A DNA stretch of 64,000 nucleotides from Phormidium tenue FACHB-1052 (lineage in GTDB: Bacteria; Cyanobacteriota; Cyanobacteriia; Phormidesmidales; Phormidesmidaceae), in contig NZ_JACJQN010000008.1 in assembly GCF_014696675.1 (NCBI RefSeq), positions 124,001 to 188,000 on the forward strand, given 5' to 3'. Position 1 is the stretch's first letter. Every line of letters starts with the position of its first letter. Positions 19,364 through 28,111 of this stretch are shown here, piece by piece. Below the pieces are notes generated by a model. The model saw only the letters and a program-made list of their open reading frames with translations. It was not told the origin of the DNA and ran no database searches. The position numbers and the translations under genes are program-made.

Positions 19364-20989
19364 ATGCTGAGTGCACTGATTTTAATTCCGCTGGTGGCGG
19401 CCCTGGTGTTGATCCTGTGGCCCGGCAAACTAGAGGCGCAAACCGCTAAAGTCGTGAGCGGCATTGGTTTGGCCCTCACCCTGGCTTTGATCGGCTTTTT
19501 GGCCAGCCGCTTTGAGCTAGCAACTCCGGGATTTCAGTTTGAGGAACTGCTGCCCTGGGTCGAGCCCCTGGGGCTGAGCTATCGCCTTGGCCTCGATGGG
19601 CTGTCTCTACCGTTGCTGGCAGTAAATAGCCTGCTGAGCCTGGTGGCGATCTACATCAGCGAACCTACCCTGCATCGCACTCGGCTCTACTACGTGCTGC
19701 TGCTCGTAATTAACAGCGCTGTGGCGGGGGCGTTTTTGGCGGCTAACCTGCTGCTGTTTTTTATCTTTTACGAGTTAGAGCTAATTCCGCTGTACCTGCT
19801 GATTGCCATCTGGGGCGGATCGCGACGAGGCTACGCCGCCACTAAATTTTTGATCTATACCGCCCTATCGGGGGTGCTGATCTTGGGAGCCTTTTTGGGC
19901 CTAGTGTGGCTGTCGGGCAATACTAGCTTTGACTACGACAGCGGTCTGGCCACGGCCCTGCCCCTGGCCCAGCAGGTTTCTTTGCTGGTGGCGCTGTTGA
20001 TCGGCTTTGGCATCAAGGTACCGCTGTTTCCGTTCCACACCTGGCTGCCCGATGCCCACGTGGAAGCGTCAACGCCGGTGTCGGTGCTGCTGGCTGGGGT
20101 GCTGCTGAAGCTGGGCACCTACGGCGTCGTGCGCTTTGGTATGGGCCTGCTGCCCGACGCCTGGATGGCTCTGGCCCCCTGGATGGCGACCTGGGCTGTG
20201 ATCAGCGTGCTCTATGGATCGCTGGCGGCGATCGCTCAAACCGACATGAAAAAAATGGTGGCCTACAGCTCCATTGGCCACATGGGCTACGTGTTGTTGG
20301 CGGCAGCGGCTTCCACCCCGGTGAGCATTGTGGCGACGGTGTTTCAGATGATTAGCCACGGGCTGATCTCGGCGCTGCTGTTTTTGCTCGTGGGAGTGGT
20401 GTACAAGGCCACGGGCACCCGCGACATGACGGTGCTACGCGGTCTGCTCAACCCCGAGCGGGGTCTGCCCTTTGTTGGGTCGATGATGATCCTAGGGGTG
20501 ATGGCCAGTGCCGGCATTCCCGGTATGGTGGGCTTTATTTCCGAGTTTCTGGTGTTTCGAGGCAGCTTTTTGATCTTTCCAGTGCAGACGCTGCTGTGCA
20601 TGGTGGGTTCGGGCCTGACGGCGGTGTACTTTTTGCTGCTGGTGAACCGGGTTTTCTTTGGCCGACTGGCGATCGCGCCCCCCACCATTGCACCTCAGCT
20701 CGATATTGATCTGCCCTCGGTGACTTGGCGCGATCGCGCCCCAGCCCTGGGTTTAGCCATGCTGATTATCGCCTTTGGGCTTCAGCCCAACTGGCTGGCC
20801 CGCTGGAGCGAGCACACCACCCTGGTATTGCACCAGCCCTACCAAGGGTTTGTGCAGGCCAGAACTCGGTTTGCCCCCACAGCCCTACCCGCTGTAGCCG
20901 ATACCCGGTTAGTTAACCCGACTCCAGCTTTGCCAATTTCCGCTTCTCCTGTCTTTGCCGACCCCAGTGCTGAGATCTCCCTGCCATGA
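19364..20989 (+). CDS. ndhD3: NDH-1 subunit 4, NdhD3 (CO2-uptake complex)
   Basis: NdhD3 is a proton-pumping antiporter-like subunit of NDH-1MS. The 541-residue protein has about 14 transmembrane helices, the motif FYELELIPLYLLI with the conserved Glu, GFGIKVPLFPFHTWLPDAH with the key Lys, and the KKMVAYSSIGHMGYV region. The ATG at 19364 is preferred to the TTG at 19358. Its stop overlaps the cupA start in an ATGA, which implies translational coupling. Confidence 0.93.
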   Translation: MLSALILIPLVAALVLILWPGKLEAQTAKVVSGIGLALTLALIGFLASRFELATPGFQFEELLPWVEPLGLSYRLGLDGLSLPLLAVNSLLSLVAIYISEPTLHRTRLYYVLLLVINSAVAGAFLAANLLLFFIFYELELIPLYLLIAIWGGSRRGYAATKFLIYTALSGVLILGAFLGLVWLSGNTSFDYDSGLATALPLAQQVSLLVALLIGFGIKVPLFPFHTWLPDAHVEASTPVSVLLAGVLLKLGTYGVVRFGMGLLPDAWMALAPWMATWAVISVLYGSLAAIAQTDMKKMVAYSSIGHMGYVLLAAAASTPVSIVATVFQMISHGLISALLFLLVGVVYKATGTRDMTVLRGLLNPERGLPFVGSMMILGVMASAGIPGMVGFISEFLVFRGSFLIFPVQTLLCMVGSGLTAVYFLLLVNRVFFGRLAIAPPTIAPQLDIDLPSVTWRDRAPALGLAMLIIAFGLQPNWLARWSEHTTLVLHQPYQGFVQARTRFAPTALPAVADTRLVNPTPALPISASPVFADPSAEISLP

Positions 20990-22122
20990 CCAAAACCCTG
21001 TCTCTGGCCAAATCTAATCTCCATCCCCTAGAGCCCTTTATCCAAAAGCTACTAGGGGCTGAGGCATTGCTGCCCGACTCCGAGAGCAACGTGATCGAAG
21101 TGGTGGGCATTCTCAAGAGCTATGGGGTGGTGCTCGATGCCTACTCCAAGAACCTGATCTATATTGCCGATCATCAGTTCTTGGTGTTGTTTCCGTTCTT
21201 CAAGTACTTCAACGGTAAGGTGACGCTGCCTCAGCTACTGCGCCACTGGTGGCACGATCGCATCAACTTTGAGTACGCCGAATACTGCATGAAAACCATG
21301 CTTTGGCACGGCGGCGGCAAAATGGACGAATACCTCGATAGCGACGACTTTTTGCAGCACTGTCAGGCCGCCGTTGCCGCCAAGACCAAAACCAACCTAC
21401 CTATTCGGGCGTTAAATGGTCTATTTCCTGACTTTCTGCCTGAGCAAGTCCGTCAGCTCGCTTACTACAGCGCCCTAGGTCAGTTTTGGCGGGTGATGAG
21501 CGATCTGTTTATCGACCTGTCCGACGCCTACGATGCGGGCAAGGTGCAGACCATTCCTGAGGTGGTGGCTTTTGTCAAAGCGGGATTGGTGGCAGCGGCG
21601 GCGAATCCCATCTCCTATGCCGTCGAGATCAACGGAACTAGTTACGAGCTGCTGCCCAAGTCTGCTGGGCTAACGTTTTTGATGGATGTGGCGGTTCCCT
21701 ACGTAGAGGCAGTGTTCTTTCGCGGCACGCCGTTTTTAGGTACAGTTTCCTACAACGCTCAAGCTAACCAAATTTCCGCCGATCAGGGTCGCTTTGAGTA
21801 TGGTGCTCTCTATGCCGACCCCCTACCCATTGGCGGGGCGGGCATTCCCCCCACACTGCTCATGCAGGATATGCGCCACTACCTGCCTGACTATCTGACG
21901 GCGTTTTACCAGTCCAGTGGTCGTGGCCTCGACGATGTGCGAGTTAAGATTTGCCAGAGCTTTCAAAAGTCAATGTTTTGTGTGACCAGCGCCTCGCTGC
22001 AAGGGCTGCTTCCTCACCCCGCCGATACCCAAGATCCCCGCGAGCGAGCTGCCAACCACGCCTTCCTAGCCGGATGGATGGATCGTTTAGCCACTTCCCG
22101 GCTTGATGTTGTGCAGCTGTAA
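20986..22122 (+). CDS. cupA: CO2 hydration protein CupA (ChpY)
   Basis: CupA is the peripheral subunit that converts CO2 to bicarbonate on the NDH-1MS complex, using a zinc site at the junction with NdhF3. The 378-residue protein has the family motif RHWWHDRINFEYAEYC at residues 86-101. His87 and Arg92 have the same five-residue spacing as the His130/Arg135 pair that I recall being reported as zinc ligands in the Thermosynechococcus structure. It is shorter at the N-terminus than that protein. The start overlaps the ndhD3 stop (ATGA). A cupS gene, which follows cupA in Synechocystis, is absent here. Confidence 0.9.
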   Translation: MTKTLSLAKSNLHPLEPFIQKLLGAEALLPDSESNVIEVVGILKSYGVVLDAYSKNLIYIADHQFLVLFPFFKYFNGKVTLPQLLRHWWHDRINFEYAEYCMKTMLWHGGGKMDEYLDSDDFLQHCQAAVAAKTKTNLPIRALNGLFPDFLPEQVRQLAYYSALGQFWRVMSDLFIDLSDAYDAGKVQTIPEVVAFVKAGLVAAAANPISYAVEINGTSYELLPKSAGLTFLMDVAVPYVEAVFFRGTPFLGTVSYNAQANQISADQGRFEYGALYADPLPIGGAGIPPTLLMQDMRHYLPDYLTAFYQSSGRGLDDVRVKICQSFQKSMFCVTSASLQGLLPHPADTQDPRERAANHAFLAGWMDRLATSRLDVVQL

Positions 22123-22200
22123 AAGATGCTAATCAAGTCTGTAGTAGTAGCTACAACCTGCAATCTGAGCCATTAGCTTAGTAGCGTTAGCTTAAGCCGT

Positions 22201-23622
22201 TCAACCATTTGAGTCGTGCGTATCATGCGGCTCCTGGTTGCGATCGCGCTCAGCCAGCTTTAGCAGCATTTCTTGGTGCATCTGGCGAGTAATAGGGTAA
22301 AAGCGGGTTAACAACATTGACATGGCCAACAGCACCATGGGTACTGGGCCAATAAAAATGCGAATGGCCAGTAAGGCCGAGTCAGACTGCTGAGCCGCCT
22401 CACTAACAAACCCCGAAGACTGTAGCGCCAGGCCCACCAAAAGCAGCCCCAGAGCCAGGCCCACTTTTTGTAGCAGCGTCATAAAGGCGTAGAAAATTCC
22501 TTCTCGCCGCTGGCCGGTTTTGATCTCATCTAGCTCAATCACATCGGGCAGCATGGCCCAGGGCACCACATAGGCAGTGGCTACTCCAAAGCTAATCACA
22601 ATGCACAGCAGGTAGAGTGCCGCCACCTGCCCCGGCTGCACAAAGAACAGGGCAATCTGGGCAATAATCCAGGTGCCAATGCCGATATAAAACACCTCCT
22701 GCTTACCCAGGCGACGGCTGAGGTAGTTAACCACCCCCATCATCACGATGGCGGTGCCCTGCACCAGCAGCGCCGCCAAAAAGTAAGAGTCAAGCCCCAT
22801 CCAAAAGGTGGCGTAAAAGGGAATGATGCTGGCGGTCATCTGTAGGGCTAGCCAGGCAAACAGGTAGATGCCCACCACAAACACAAAGGCCCGGTTGGAA
22901 AAGACCACCTTGATCTGCTGGAGAAAGGGCAGCGCCGCTTCGTCAGTTTCGGCGGGCTGGAGGGCGTTGCGCTGCACGGCGCAGGGGTAAGTGCCCCACA
23001 CGCACCACAGCAGCGGCAGCACCGACAGCACTGCGCAGATGCCGCCCAGGACTAAATACTGCTGGCGCTGGTCAGCAATTACCTGGGTAATGACTAGACC
23101 AAGGCCGAGGGCGGCGATCGCCCCAAACAACGACGATCCCAACCGAAAGGCCGTCAGCTCAGTGCGTTCGTCGTAGTCCTTGGTGAGTTCGGCGGTGAGG
23201 GTGGTGTAGGGCAGGTTCACTACTGTATAGAACACCTGAAACAGCAGCGACATCACCACGTAGTACCAAAACCGAGCGGTGTCCCCCCAGTCCGGCACCA
23301 CCCAGGTGAGAAAGAAGGTTACCCCAAAGGGAATCGCCCCCAGCACAATCCAGGGATAGCGGCGGCCCCAGCGGGTGCGGGTTTTGTCGCTCAGATAGCC
23401 AATAAACGGGTCGTTGAACGCATCCCAAATGCGCCCGATCGCCAGCACCGACCCCGCCGCCACTGGGCTCAGGCCCGCCGCCGTCGTCAAAAAGATCAAA
23501 AATGAAAACGACAGCAGATTGGCCGTCATCCCTGGCCCGATGTCTCCAGCCCCAAACGCCAGCTTGCCCCAAAGGGAAAACTTGGCAGGGGCAGCGGCGG
23601 GAAAAGGCGGGTTAGAAGCCAT
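22201..23622 (-). CDS. MFS transporter, GPH (glycoside-pentoside-hexuronide) symporter family
   Basis: This 473-residue membrane protein has 12 hydrophobic segments. The N-terminal signature GRIWDAFNDPFIGYLSDKT and the following TRWGRRYPWI are typical of the melibiose-carrier-like GPH family. Members import sugars or sugar derivatives with Na+ or H+; cyanobacterial members are mostly uncharacterised. It is convergent with cupA, separated by 78 bases, and unrelated to it in function as far as can be seen. Confidence 0.86.
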   Translation of the reverse strand: MASNPPFPAAAPAKFSLWGKLAFGAGDIGPGMTANLLSFSFLIFLTTAAGLSPVAAGSVLAIGRIWDAFNDPFIGYLSDKTRTRWGRRYPWIVLGAIPFGVTFFLTWVVPDWGDTARFWYYVVMSLLFQVFYTVVNLPYTTLTAELTKDYDERTELTAFRLGSSLFGAIAALGLGLVITQVIADQRQQYLVLGGICAVLSVLPLLWCVWGTYPCAVQRNALQPAETDEAALPFLQQIKVVFSNRAFVFVVGIYLFAWLALQMTASIIPFYATFWMGLDSYFLAALLVQGTAIVMMGVVNYLSRRLGKQEVFYIGIGTWIIAQIALFFVQPGQVAALYLLCIVISFGVATAYVVPWAMLPDVIELDEIKTGQRREGIFYAFMTLLQKVGLALGLLLVGLALQSSGFVSEAAQQSDSALLAIRIFIGPVPMVLLAMSMLLTRFYPITRQMHQEMLLKLAERDRNQEPHDTHDSNG

Positions 23623-23830
23623 AGATTACCTGCTTAGTGAATCCACACTCGATCGATGACAAGGCAACCGCTCGGGAACGACAACTCAAACGGCGTCCTC
23701 AGTGTATTATTTCCCCATCGCACAATGCTTTACACCGAAGCCAGCTTAGGAACTGTAGCGCTTCCCTAGGCAAAACTCTACACTTGAGCTTAAATCTGGC
23801 TGAGCACAGCGACCTGCCGGGGGCGGCGTC

Positions 23831-23838
23831 AAAGGAGG
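23831..23838 (+). promoter_or_regulatory. Strong ribosome binding site of the phosphoribosyltransferase
   Basis: AAAGGAGG lies six bases before the ATG at 23845. It fixes the start codon and suggests efficient translation. Confidence 0.65.
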
Positions 23839-23844
23839 ACGGAC

Positions 23845-24375
23845 ATGGCTGATTTTTACGTAAGCTGGGACGACTACCACCGAGATATTGAAAAGCTTGC
23901 CATTCAAATCTACGAGTCGGGTTGGGAATTTAACCAAATTGTCTGCCTAGCGAAGGGGGGGCTGCGCATCGGCGATACCCTCTGTCGGTTATTCGATGTG
24001 CCCTTGGCAATTTTATCCACCGCTTCCTATGGTGGGGCTGATGGTCGCACCCGAGGGTCGATCACCTTCTCCCGCGATCTGAGCATGACCACCCCCAGCC
24101 TGGGTAGCCAGGTGCTGATCGTCGATGACCTGGTCGATTCGGGCTACAGCCTAAAGAAATCTATGGCCTGGCTGCACCACAAATATGGTTTTTACATTGA
24201 AGATGTGCGGACAGCGGTGCTCTGGTACAAAGCCGAATCGATCATCAAGCCTGACTATCACGTGGTCTACCTACCCGACAACCCCTGGATTCACCAACCC
24301 TTTGAGCGTTACGAAACCATGAGCCCAGCCGAGCTGGCAGCTAGTTTTCAGCCTCAGCCGGAATCGGTGGCTTAG
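23845..24375 (+). CDS. Phosphoribosyltransferase (type I fold)
   Basis: This 176-residue enzyme has the PRPP-binding motif VLIVDDLVDSGYSL at about residues 91-104 and the upstream loop CLAKGGLRIGD. Such enzymes transfer a phosphoribosyl group from PRPP to a purine base or release it. The sequence resembles xanthine/hypoxanthine-type enzymes, but the acceptor cannot be assigned. Its last 35 bases overlap the 3' end of the convergent TPR-CD225 gene. Confidence 0.85.
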   Translation: MADFYVSWDDYHRDIEKLAIQIYESGWEFNQIVCLAKGGLRIGDTLCRLFDVPLAILSTASYGGADGRTRGSITFSRDLSMTTPSLGSQVLIVDDLVDSGYSLKKSMAWLHHKYGFYIEDVRTAVLWYKAESIIKPDYHVVYLPDNPWIHQPFERYETMSPAELAASFQPQPESVA

Positions 24376-25507
24376 CTAGCTCTGCGGGTGCTGCTGAGGC
24401 TTCGGGCGGGCCATGGAAGCGCTGGTAGCCCCAATATCCCCCTAGCATAGTCACCAGAGTAAGGGAAATAATGCCCCCGGCGCGGCACAGTCCCTGAATA
24501 GCCTTAGAGGCCCGCAGGGCGCTGAGGTAGTCGCCCTGCTGGTAGGCCTGGCGCAGGTTCATGGCATAGGCCAAGGCCGGAATCCCCAGGGGCGGAAAAA
24601 TCACAAAGGCGGTCAGTAACACCTGACGCCACCGGGCTGGTGGGCAGGGTTGCCCTTGAAACACTTTGTAATGGCCGCGCCACTCGACCATCGACTGGTC
24701 TTGAACCTGGCCCGTGAGGTTAAAGCTGTAGATGTCATCCATTTGCCAGCTAATGAGCAGGGCGCGAATGTGATCGGGCAGGGTGAAATAGTTGAGCCCT
24801 ACCCCCATCGGGCGGTACACCTGAATGCTCAGACAATCATCCTGATGCTCAGCCTCGATGACGATTTGCCTGAGCCCCAGCTCCGCCTGGAGGCGTTGGG
24901 AGAGGGCGCGATCGCGGTCAACCTGCTGCAAGCGGTGCAGCTTTAGCCGCGCCTGATCAAGGTTGAGATCGTTGCAGAGAGCCAGTTCCCAATCGTGGGC
25001 AGCGGCGATGGTTTGACCTAGCTGCTCGTGAACGTGGCCCCGGTGCAGATAAACCTCAGCCAGGTTGGGGTTGTCGTCTAGAGCGGCGTCAAAGTCAACC
25101 AAGGCAGCAGCATAGTCCTGCCGCCGGAAGTATAGTAGCCCCCGGTTGTAGTGAATTAGAGCGTGGCCGGGCTGGTGCTGAAGCGCCTGATGCCAGTCGG
25201 CCAGAGCTAAGTCGTCTCGCCCTTGCTGACAGTAGAGTAGCCCACGGTTGCCGAACGCGCGCACGCTTGTAGGGTCAAGGGCGATCGCCGCCGAAAAATG
25301 TTCTAGTGCCGCCGTCGTCTCTCCAATTTGCCAGTGGGCTTTACCCAGCTCAATGTGGATATTGGCTGGACAGGGCGAGTGATCTAGGGCATGGGGCAAC
25401 ACCGTTAGCGCCACCTCAACGTTGCCCTTTCGCATCTGGGTCAAGGCTTGCCGATGACGATAGCGAGCCTGCTGACGACGTAACCAGGGGGTGAGGTAGA
25501 GTCCCAT
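24341..25507 (-). CDS. TPR protein with C-terminal CD225/dispanin-like membrane domain
   Basis: This 388-residue protein has four or more tetratricopeptide repeats at about residues 15-185, for example IHYNRGLLYFRRQDYAAALVD. A middle region of about 100 residues follows (200-290) that I do not recognise. The C-terminal part (about 295-357) resembles CD225/dispanin: an in-membrane helix FVIFPPLGIPALAYAM, the polar loop QAYQQGDYLSALRASKA and a second helix LTLVTMLGGYWG. CD225 proteins include animal IFITMs; bacterial members have no settled role. It is the last gene of a four-gene minus-strand run with CHAT and PP2C proteins, 198 bases after the previous gene. Confidence 0.78.
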   Translation of the reverse strand: MGLYLTPWLRRQQARYRHRQALTQMRKGNVEVALTVLPHALDHSPCPANIHIELGKAHWQIGETTAALEHFSAAIALDPTSVRAFGNRGLLYCQQGRDDLALADWHQALQHQPGHALIHYNRGLLYFRRQDYAAALVDFDAALDDNPNLAEVYLHRGHVHEQLGQTIAAAHDWELALCNDLNLDQARLKLHRLQQVDRDRALSQRLQAELGLRQIVIEAEHQDDCLSIQVYRPMGVGLNYFTLPDHIRALLISWQMDDIYSFNLTGQVQDQSMVEWRGHYKVFQGQPCPPARWRQVLLTAFVIFPPLGIPALAYAMNLRQAYQQGDYLSALRASKAIQGLCRAGGIISLTLVTMLGGYWGYQRFHGPPEASAAPAELAKPPIPAEAEN

Positions 25508-25705
25508 GAACCTTGAGAATAGTGTGGTGGCGGAGAAGCAACCACCCCCATAATCTCTTCGGAAACTGGCCGTGTCAGTGAAGCGTTACGAGAATGTAAC
25601 GGAGCATTAGGGCTTGGTAGTCGCTGTCATACAGGATCGCCAACTCATTGCCGCGATCGCCCCCCTCGCTAGAAGGATTTGTAGAAAGCGGGATTTGTAG
25701 CAACG

Positions 25706-26329
25706 TTACAGGGGCTCGTTGCCTTCGCCCTGGGCCACCTTGAGGGCCACCGAGGCCACGGTCAGGGTGAGCCGCGCTTGCTCTAAGCTCGATAGCGAGT
25801 CCCAGTCAGTTGCCGGAATGGCTCGCAGATTAAGCTCTAGAATTTCGCCTCGACCATCGCGTAGAGAGTAGGCCAGGGGGCGAGCCAGGACTGCCAAATC
25901 GTCAGCGTTCCAGCCGGGCAGAATGTCATCCACGCACTGTACCATCTGCTCAATCAGGGGTTGACCGCTGCGGGCTAGGGCGGTGGCAGAGATCGCCAGA
26001 CGGTGCAGCAGCCCGCTGGGTACGCGACTTTGGAATTGTCGCAGTTGCTCAAGCACTGGATTCACCGCCGGCTGAGACTCGAAGTCGCCCATTTGGGTCG
26101 CCATCTGGGCCGCTAAGACTTGCCATCCCGCTGCGATCGCCGTATCCAGCTCTCCCCCGTCGAGGGCGTCAAACTCTGTCTCCAGGCTGGCCAGATAACT
26201 CTCGGCCTCGGGGGCCAGCGGTTGCCAGGGATACCCGGTTTCGGGGCTGAGAATACTGACAAGCAGATCGAGTTCAGGGGCCATGGCGGGCTCAGCGGCG
26301 GAGTTAGACGACAGGGAAGACTGATTCAT
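25706..26329 (-). CDS. Hypothetical helical protein between CHAT-FHA and TPR-CD225 genes
   Basis: This 207-residue protein is mainly helical, acidic and soluble, with no signal peptide or Cys motif. Recognisable features are a Ser/Ala-rich N-terminus and a C-terminal helix SLEQARLTLTVASVALKVAQGE. I do not recognise the family. It lies 97 bases after the CHAT-FHA gene on the same strand and 198 bases before the TPR-CD225 gene, so it is likely part of that unit and may be an adaptor or regulator; this rests on position only. Confidence 0.65.
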   Translation of the reverse strand: MNQSSLSSNSAAEPAMAPELDLLVSILSPETGYPWQPLAPEAESYLASLETEFDALDGGELDTAIAAGWQVLAAQMATQMGDFESQPAVNPVLEQLRQFQSRVPSGLLHRLAISATALARSGQPLIEQMVQCVDDILPGWNADDLAVLARPLAYSLRDGRGEILELNLRAIPATDWDSLSSLEQARLTLTVASVALKVAQGEGNEPL

Positions 26330-26426
26330 AATCTACAGATGCACAAGAGGGTAACAAAGCCTGATGACTGTGGATACAACGCACGGCTAGAGGATTCCGT
26401 ACGGAGCGAACAATTTCCGGGTTTTC

Positions 26427-28067
26427 CTAGCAGGGCGGGGATGATTTGGGGCTACCCTCAAGGGTAAATTCCATCAGTTCGCCCTCGGGGCTGCCAAACC
26501 GAATCGCCGTGCCCAGGGTCAGCGGCACCTCGGCCCGGTGAACGTGGTGCCAGCCGTGGTTGTCAAAGTAGTACGACCCATAGCGGGAGCGATCGCGCAA
26601 ATAGTAGAAAGTCTCCTGCACGCCATTCTCAAACTGGGTGCGGCAGAAAATTTCGGCATGCTGCCCCGAGACCCAGGGTTCCAAAATTACCAAGTCGTTG
26701 TCGGGTAGTCGCCCCACCCGCAGATAGCCGTCGTAGAGCCGCCACAGCCGACTCGGGGTAGCAAGACAGCGCAGTACTACCGATTGGGTCATGCGCAGAT
26801 CTTGCCCCGGCAGCTGGGTCACAGCTAAGGCCGCCTCACGCAGCAGATGCCCCTCAAACTGCGGGTGCTGATACAGCACCGGCAGCGTCCAGGCCGGGTG
26901 GTTAAAACGGTAGGCCGTCAGCAGGTGTTGGCGGGCCAAAGCCACCGCCTGGGCCACCGGCTGGCGCTCGGCCAGCCCCCGAGCCAGTACCTGAATGAAA
27001 CTCAGAGCCTCCTCATCGGCAATGGAGTCGCGCATGGCCAACACCGCCGGCACCCCGTGGTGCAGCAGCACCTCCGCCAGACTGCTGCGGGGGATGACCT
27101 GCTGCTGTTGCAGGTCGGGCTGAGCTCCCCAGCATGTGTTGAACACCGCCAGCCGAATGCCGTTGTGGGCCAGCCCCTGGGCCAGCTCTGTGCCGCTGAG
27201 GCTGCCCCCCTGGCGCAAAAACAGCATGCCGCCATCGGGAGCGGGCACCCCATGCCCCGCGTAGAAAAACACGTTGAAATAGCCAGTTTCCAGAGCTGTG
27301 AGCAGGGTTTTGGCATCGGGTTCGAGCAGGGTTTGCACCTGGCAAACCACCGGGCTTGCCCCCCGGTAGCTCAGGCGAGAGGCGCTCAGCTCTAGCAGCT
27401 GCTTCAGGGCCTCGGCTTCCTGGGGCAGCTGTAAGACCGGCTCGGTACCGCCAGCGCTGATGCCAGGGTCGTCCTGGCCCAGCACCAGCAGAATACGCAG
27501 TGAGGTATCCAGCTCCGCCTCCGGCAGCGGCTCGACGGCACTGGCAGTGCGGCTAAACAACACCTGCGGCCCCAGCGACAGCGCCGGACAGCCGGGCTGG
27601 GGCTGCATAATTTCCCAGGGCAGGCTAATCAGCTCAGGCGGGCGCACCTCTAGCCGCAGTTTGAGCGGGCGATTTTGACCGATCGCCATGCCCAGACTGC
27701 GCTCCAGGGTCTGACGAATGGGGCCATCAAACAGCCACTCCCATAGGCTGACCCCCAGCCCCTGCATCAGCCGCCCGGTGTAGCCGCCAGCTTCCGCCGC
27801 CGGAGCCACCCGATCGAGCAGATCGTCGAGGTGAAACTGGGGCACGTAGGCCGAGGGCACGTGGGGCACCTGGGGCAGCCCCCGCAGCGAAAAGAACTGC
27901 TGCCAGCTCTCCCAGATTTGGGCCATTTGGCTATCCCAGAGGCGATCGTGGTGGGCATAGCCGCCCGGAAACGGACTCTCTAATACCCAGATGGCGTAGT
28001 GGGTAGAGTCGGCCTGGGTGAGGCGATCGATGGCAAGGCACAGGGTGAGGTCATCGAATGACGGCAT
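26427..28067 (-). CDS. CHAT-domain (caspase-like) protein with C-terminal FHA domain
   Basis: This 546-residue protein joins a CHAT peptidase domain (about residues 190-400) to an FHA phosphothreonine-binding domain (about 447-540). The CHAT catalytic pair is visible as His272 in FFYAGHG and Cys312 in FNTCWGA. The FHA domain has GRLPDND starting at Gly452 and SGQHAEIF starting at Ser467. The N-terminal region (1-185) contains the PPELISLPWEIMQ segment often found before CHAT domains. A protease that can bind phosphothreonine, encoded 44 bases downstream of a PP2C phosphatase gene, suggests phosphorylation control. No kinase is in the window. Confidence 0.88.
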   Translation of the reverse strand: MPSFDDLTLCLAIDRLTQADSTHYAIWVLESPFPGGYAHHDRLWDSQMAQIWESWQQFFSLRGLPQVPHVPSAYVPQFHLDDLLDRVAPAAEAGGYTGRLMQGLGVSLWEWLFDGPIRQTLERSLGMAIGQNRPLKLRLEVRPPELISLPWEIMQPQPGCPALSLGPQVLFSRTASAVEPLPEAELDTSLRILLVLGQDDPGISAGGTEPVLQLPQEAEALKQLLELSASRLSYRGASPVVCQVQTLLEPDAKTLLTALETGYFNVFFYAGHGVPAPDGGMLFLRQGGSLSGTELAQGLAHNGIRLAVFNTCWGAQPDLQQQQVIPRSSLAEVLLHHGVPAVLAMRDSIADEEALSFIQVLARGLAERQPVAQAVALARQHLLTAYRFNHPAWTLPVLYQHPQFEGHLLREAALAVTQLPGQDLRMTQSVVLRCLATPSRLWRLYDGYLRVGRLPDNDLVILEPWVSGQHAEIFCRTQFENGVQETFYYLRDRSRYGSYYFDNHGWHHVHRAEVPLTLGTAIRFGSPEGELMEFTLEGSPKSSPPC

Positions 28068-28111
28068 AGGAAGGCCTAGGGCATTAGGGCCAAAAAATAA
28101 TGAGGGGGAGG

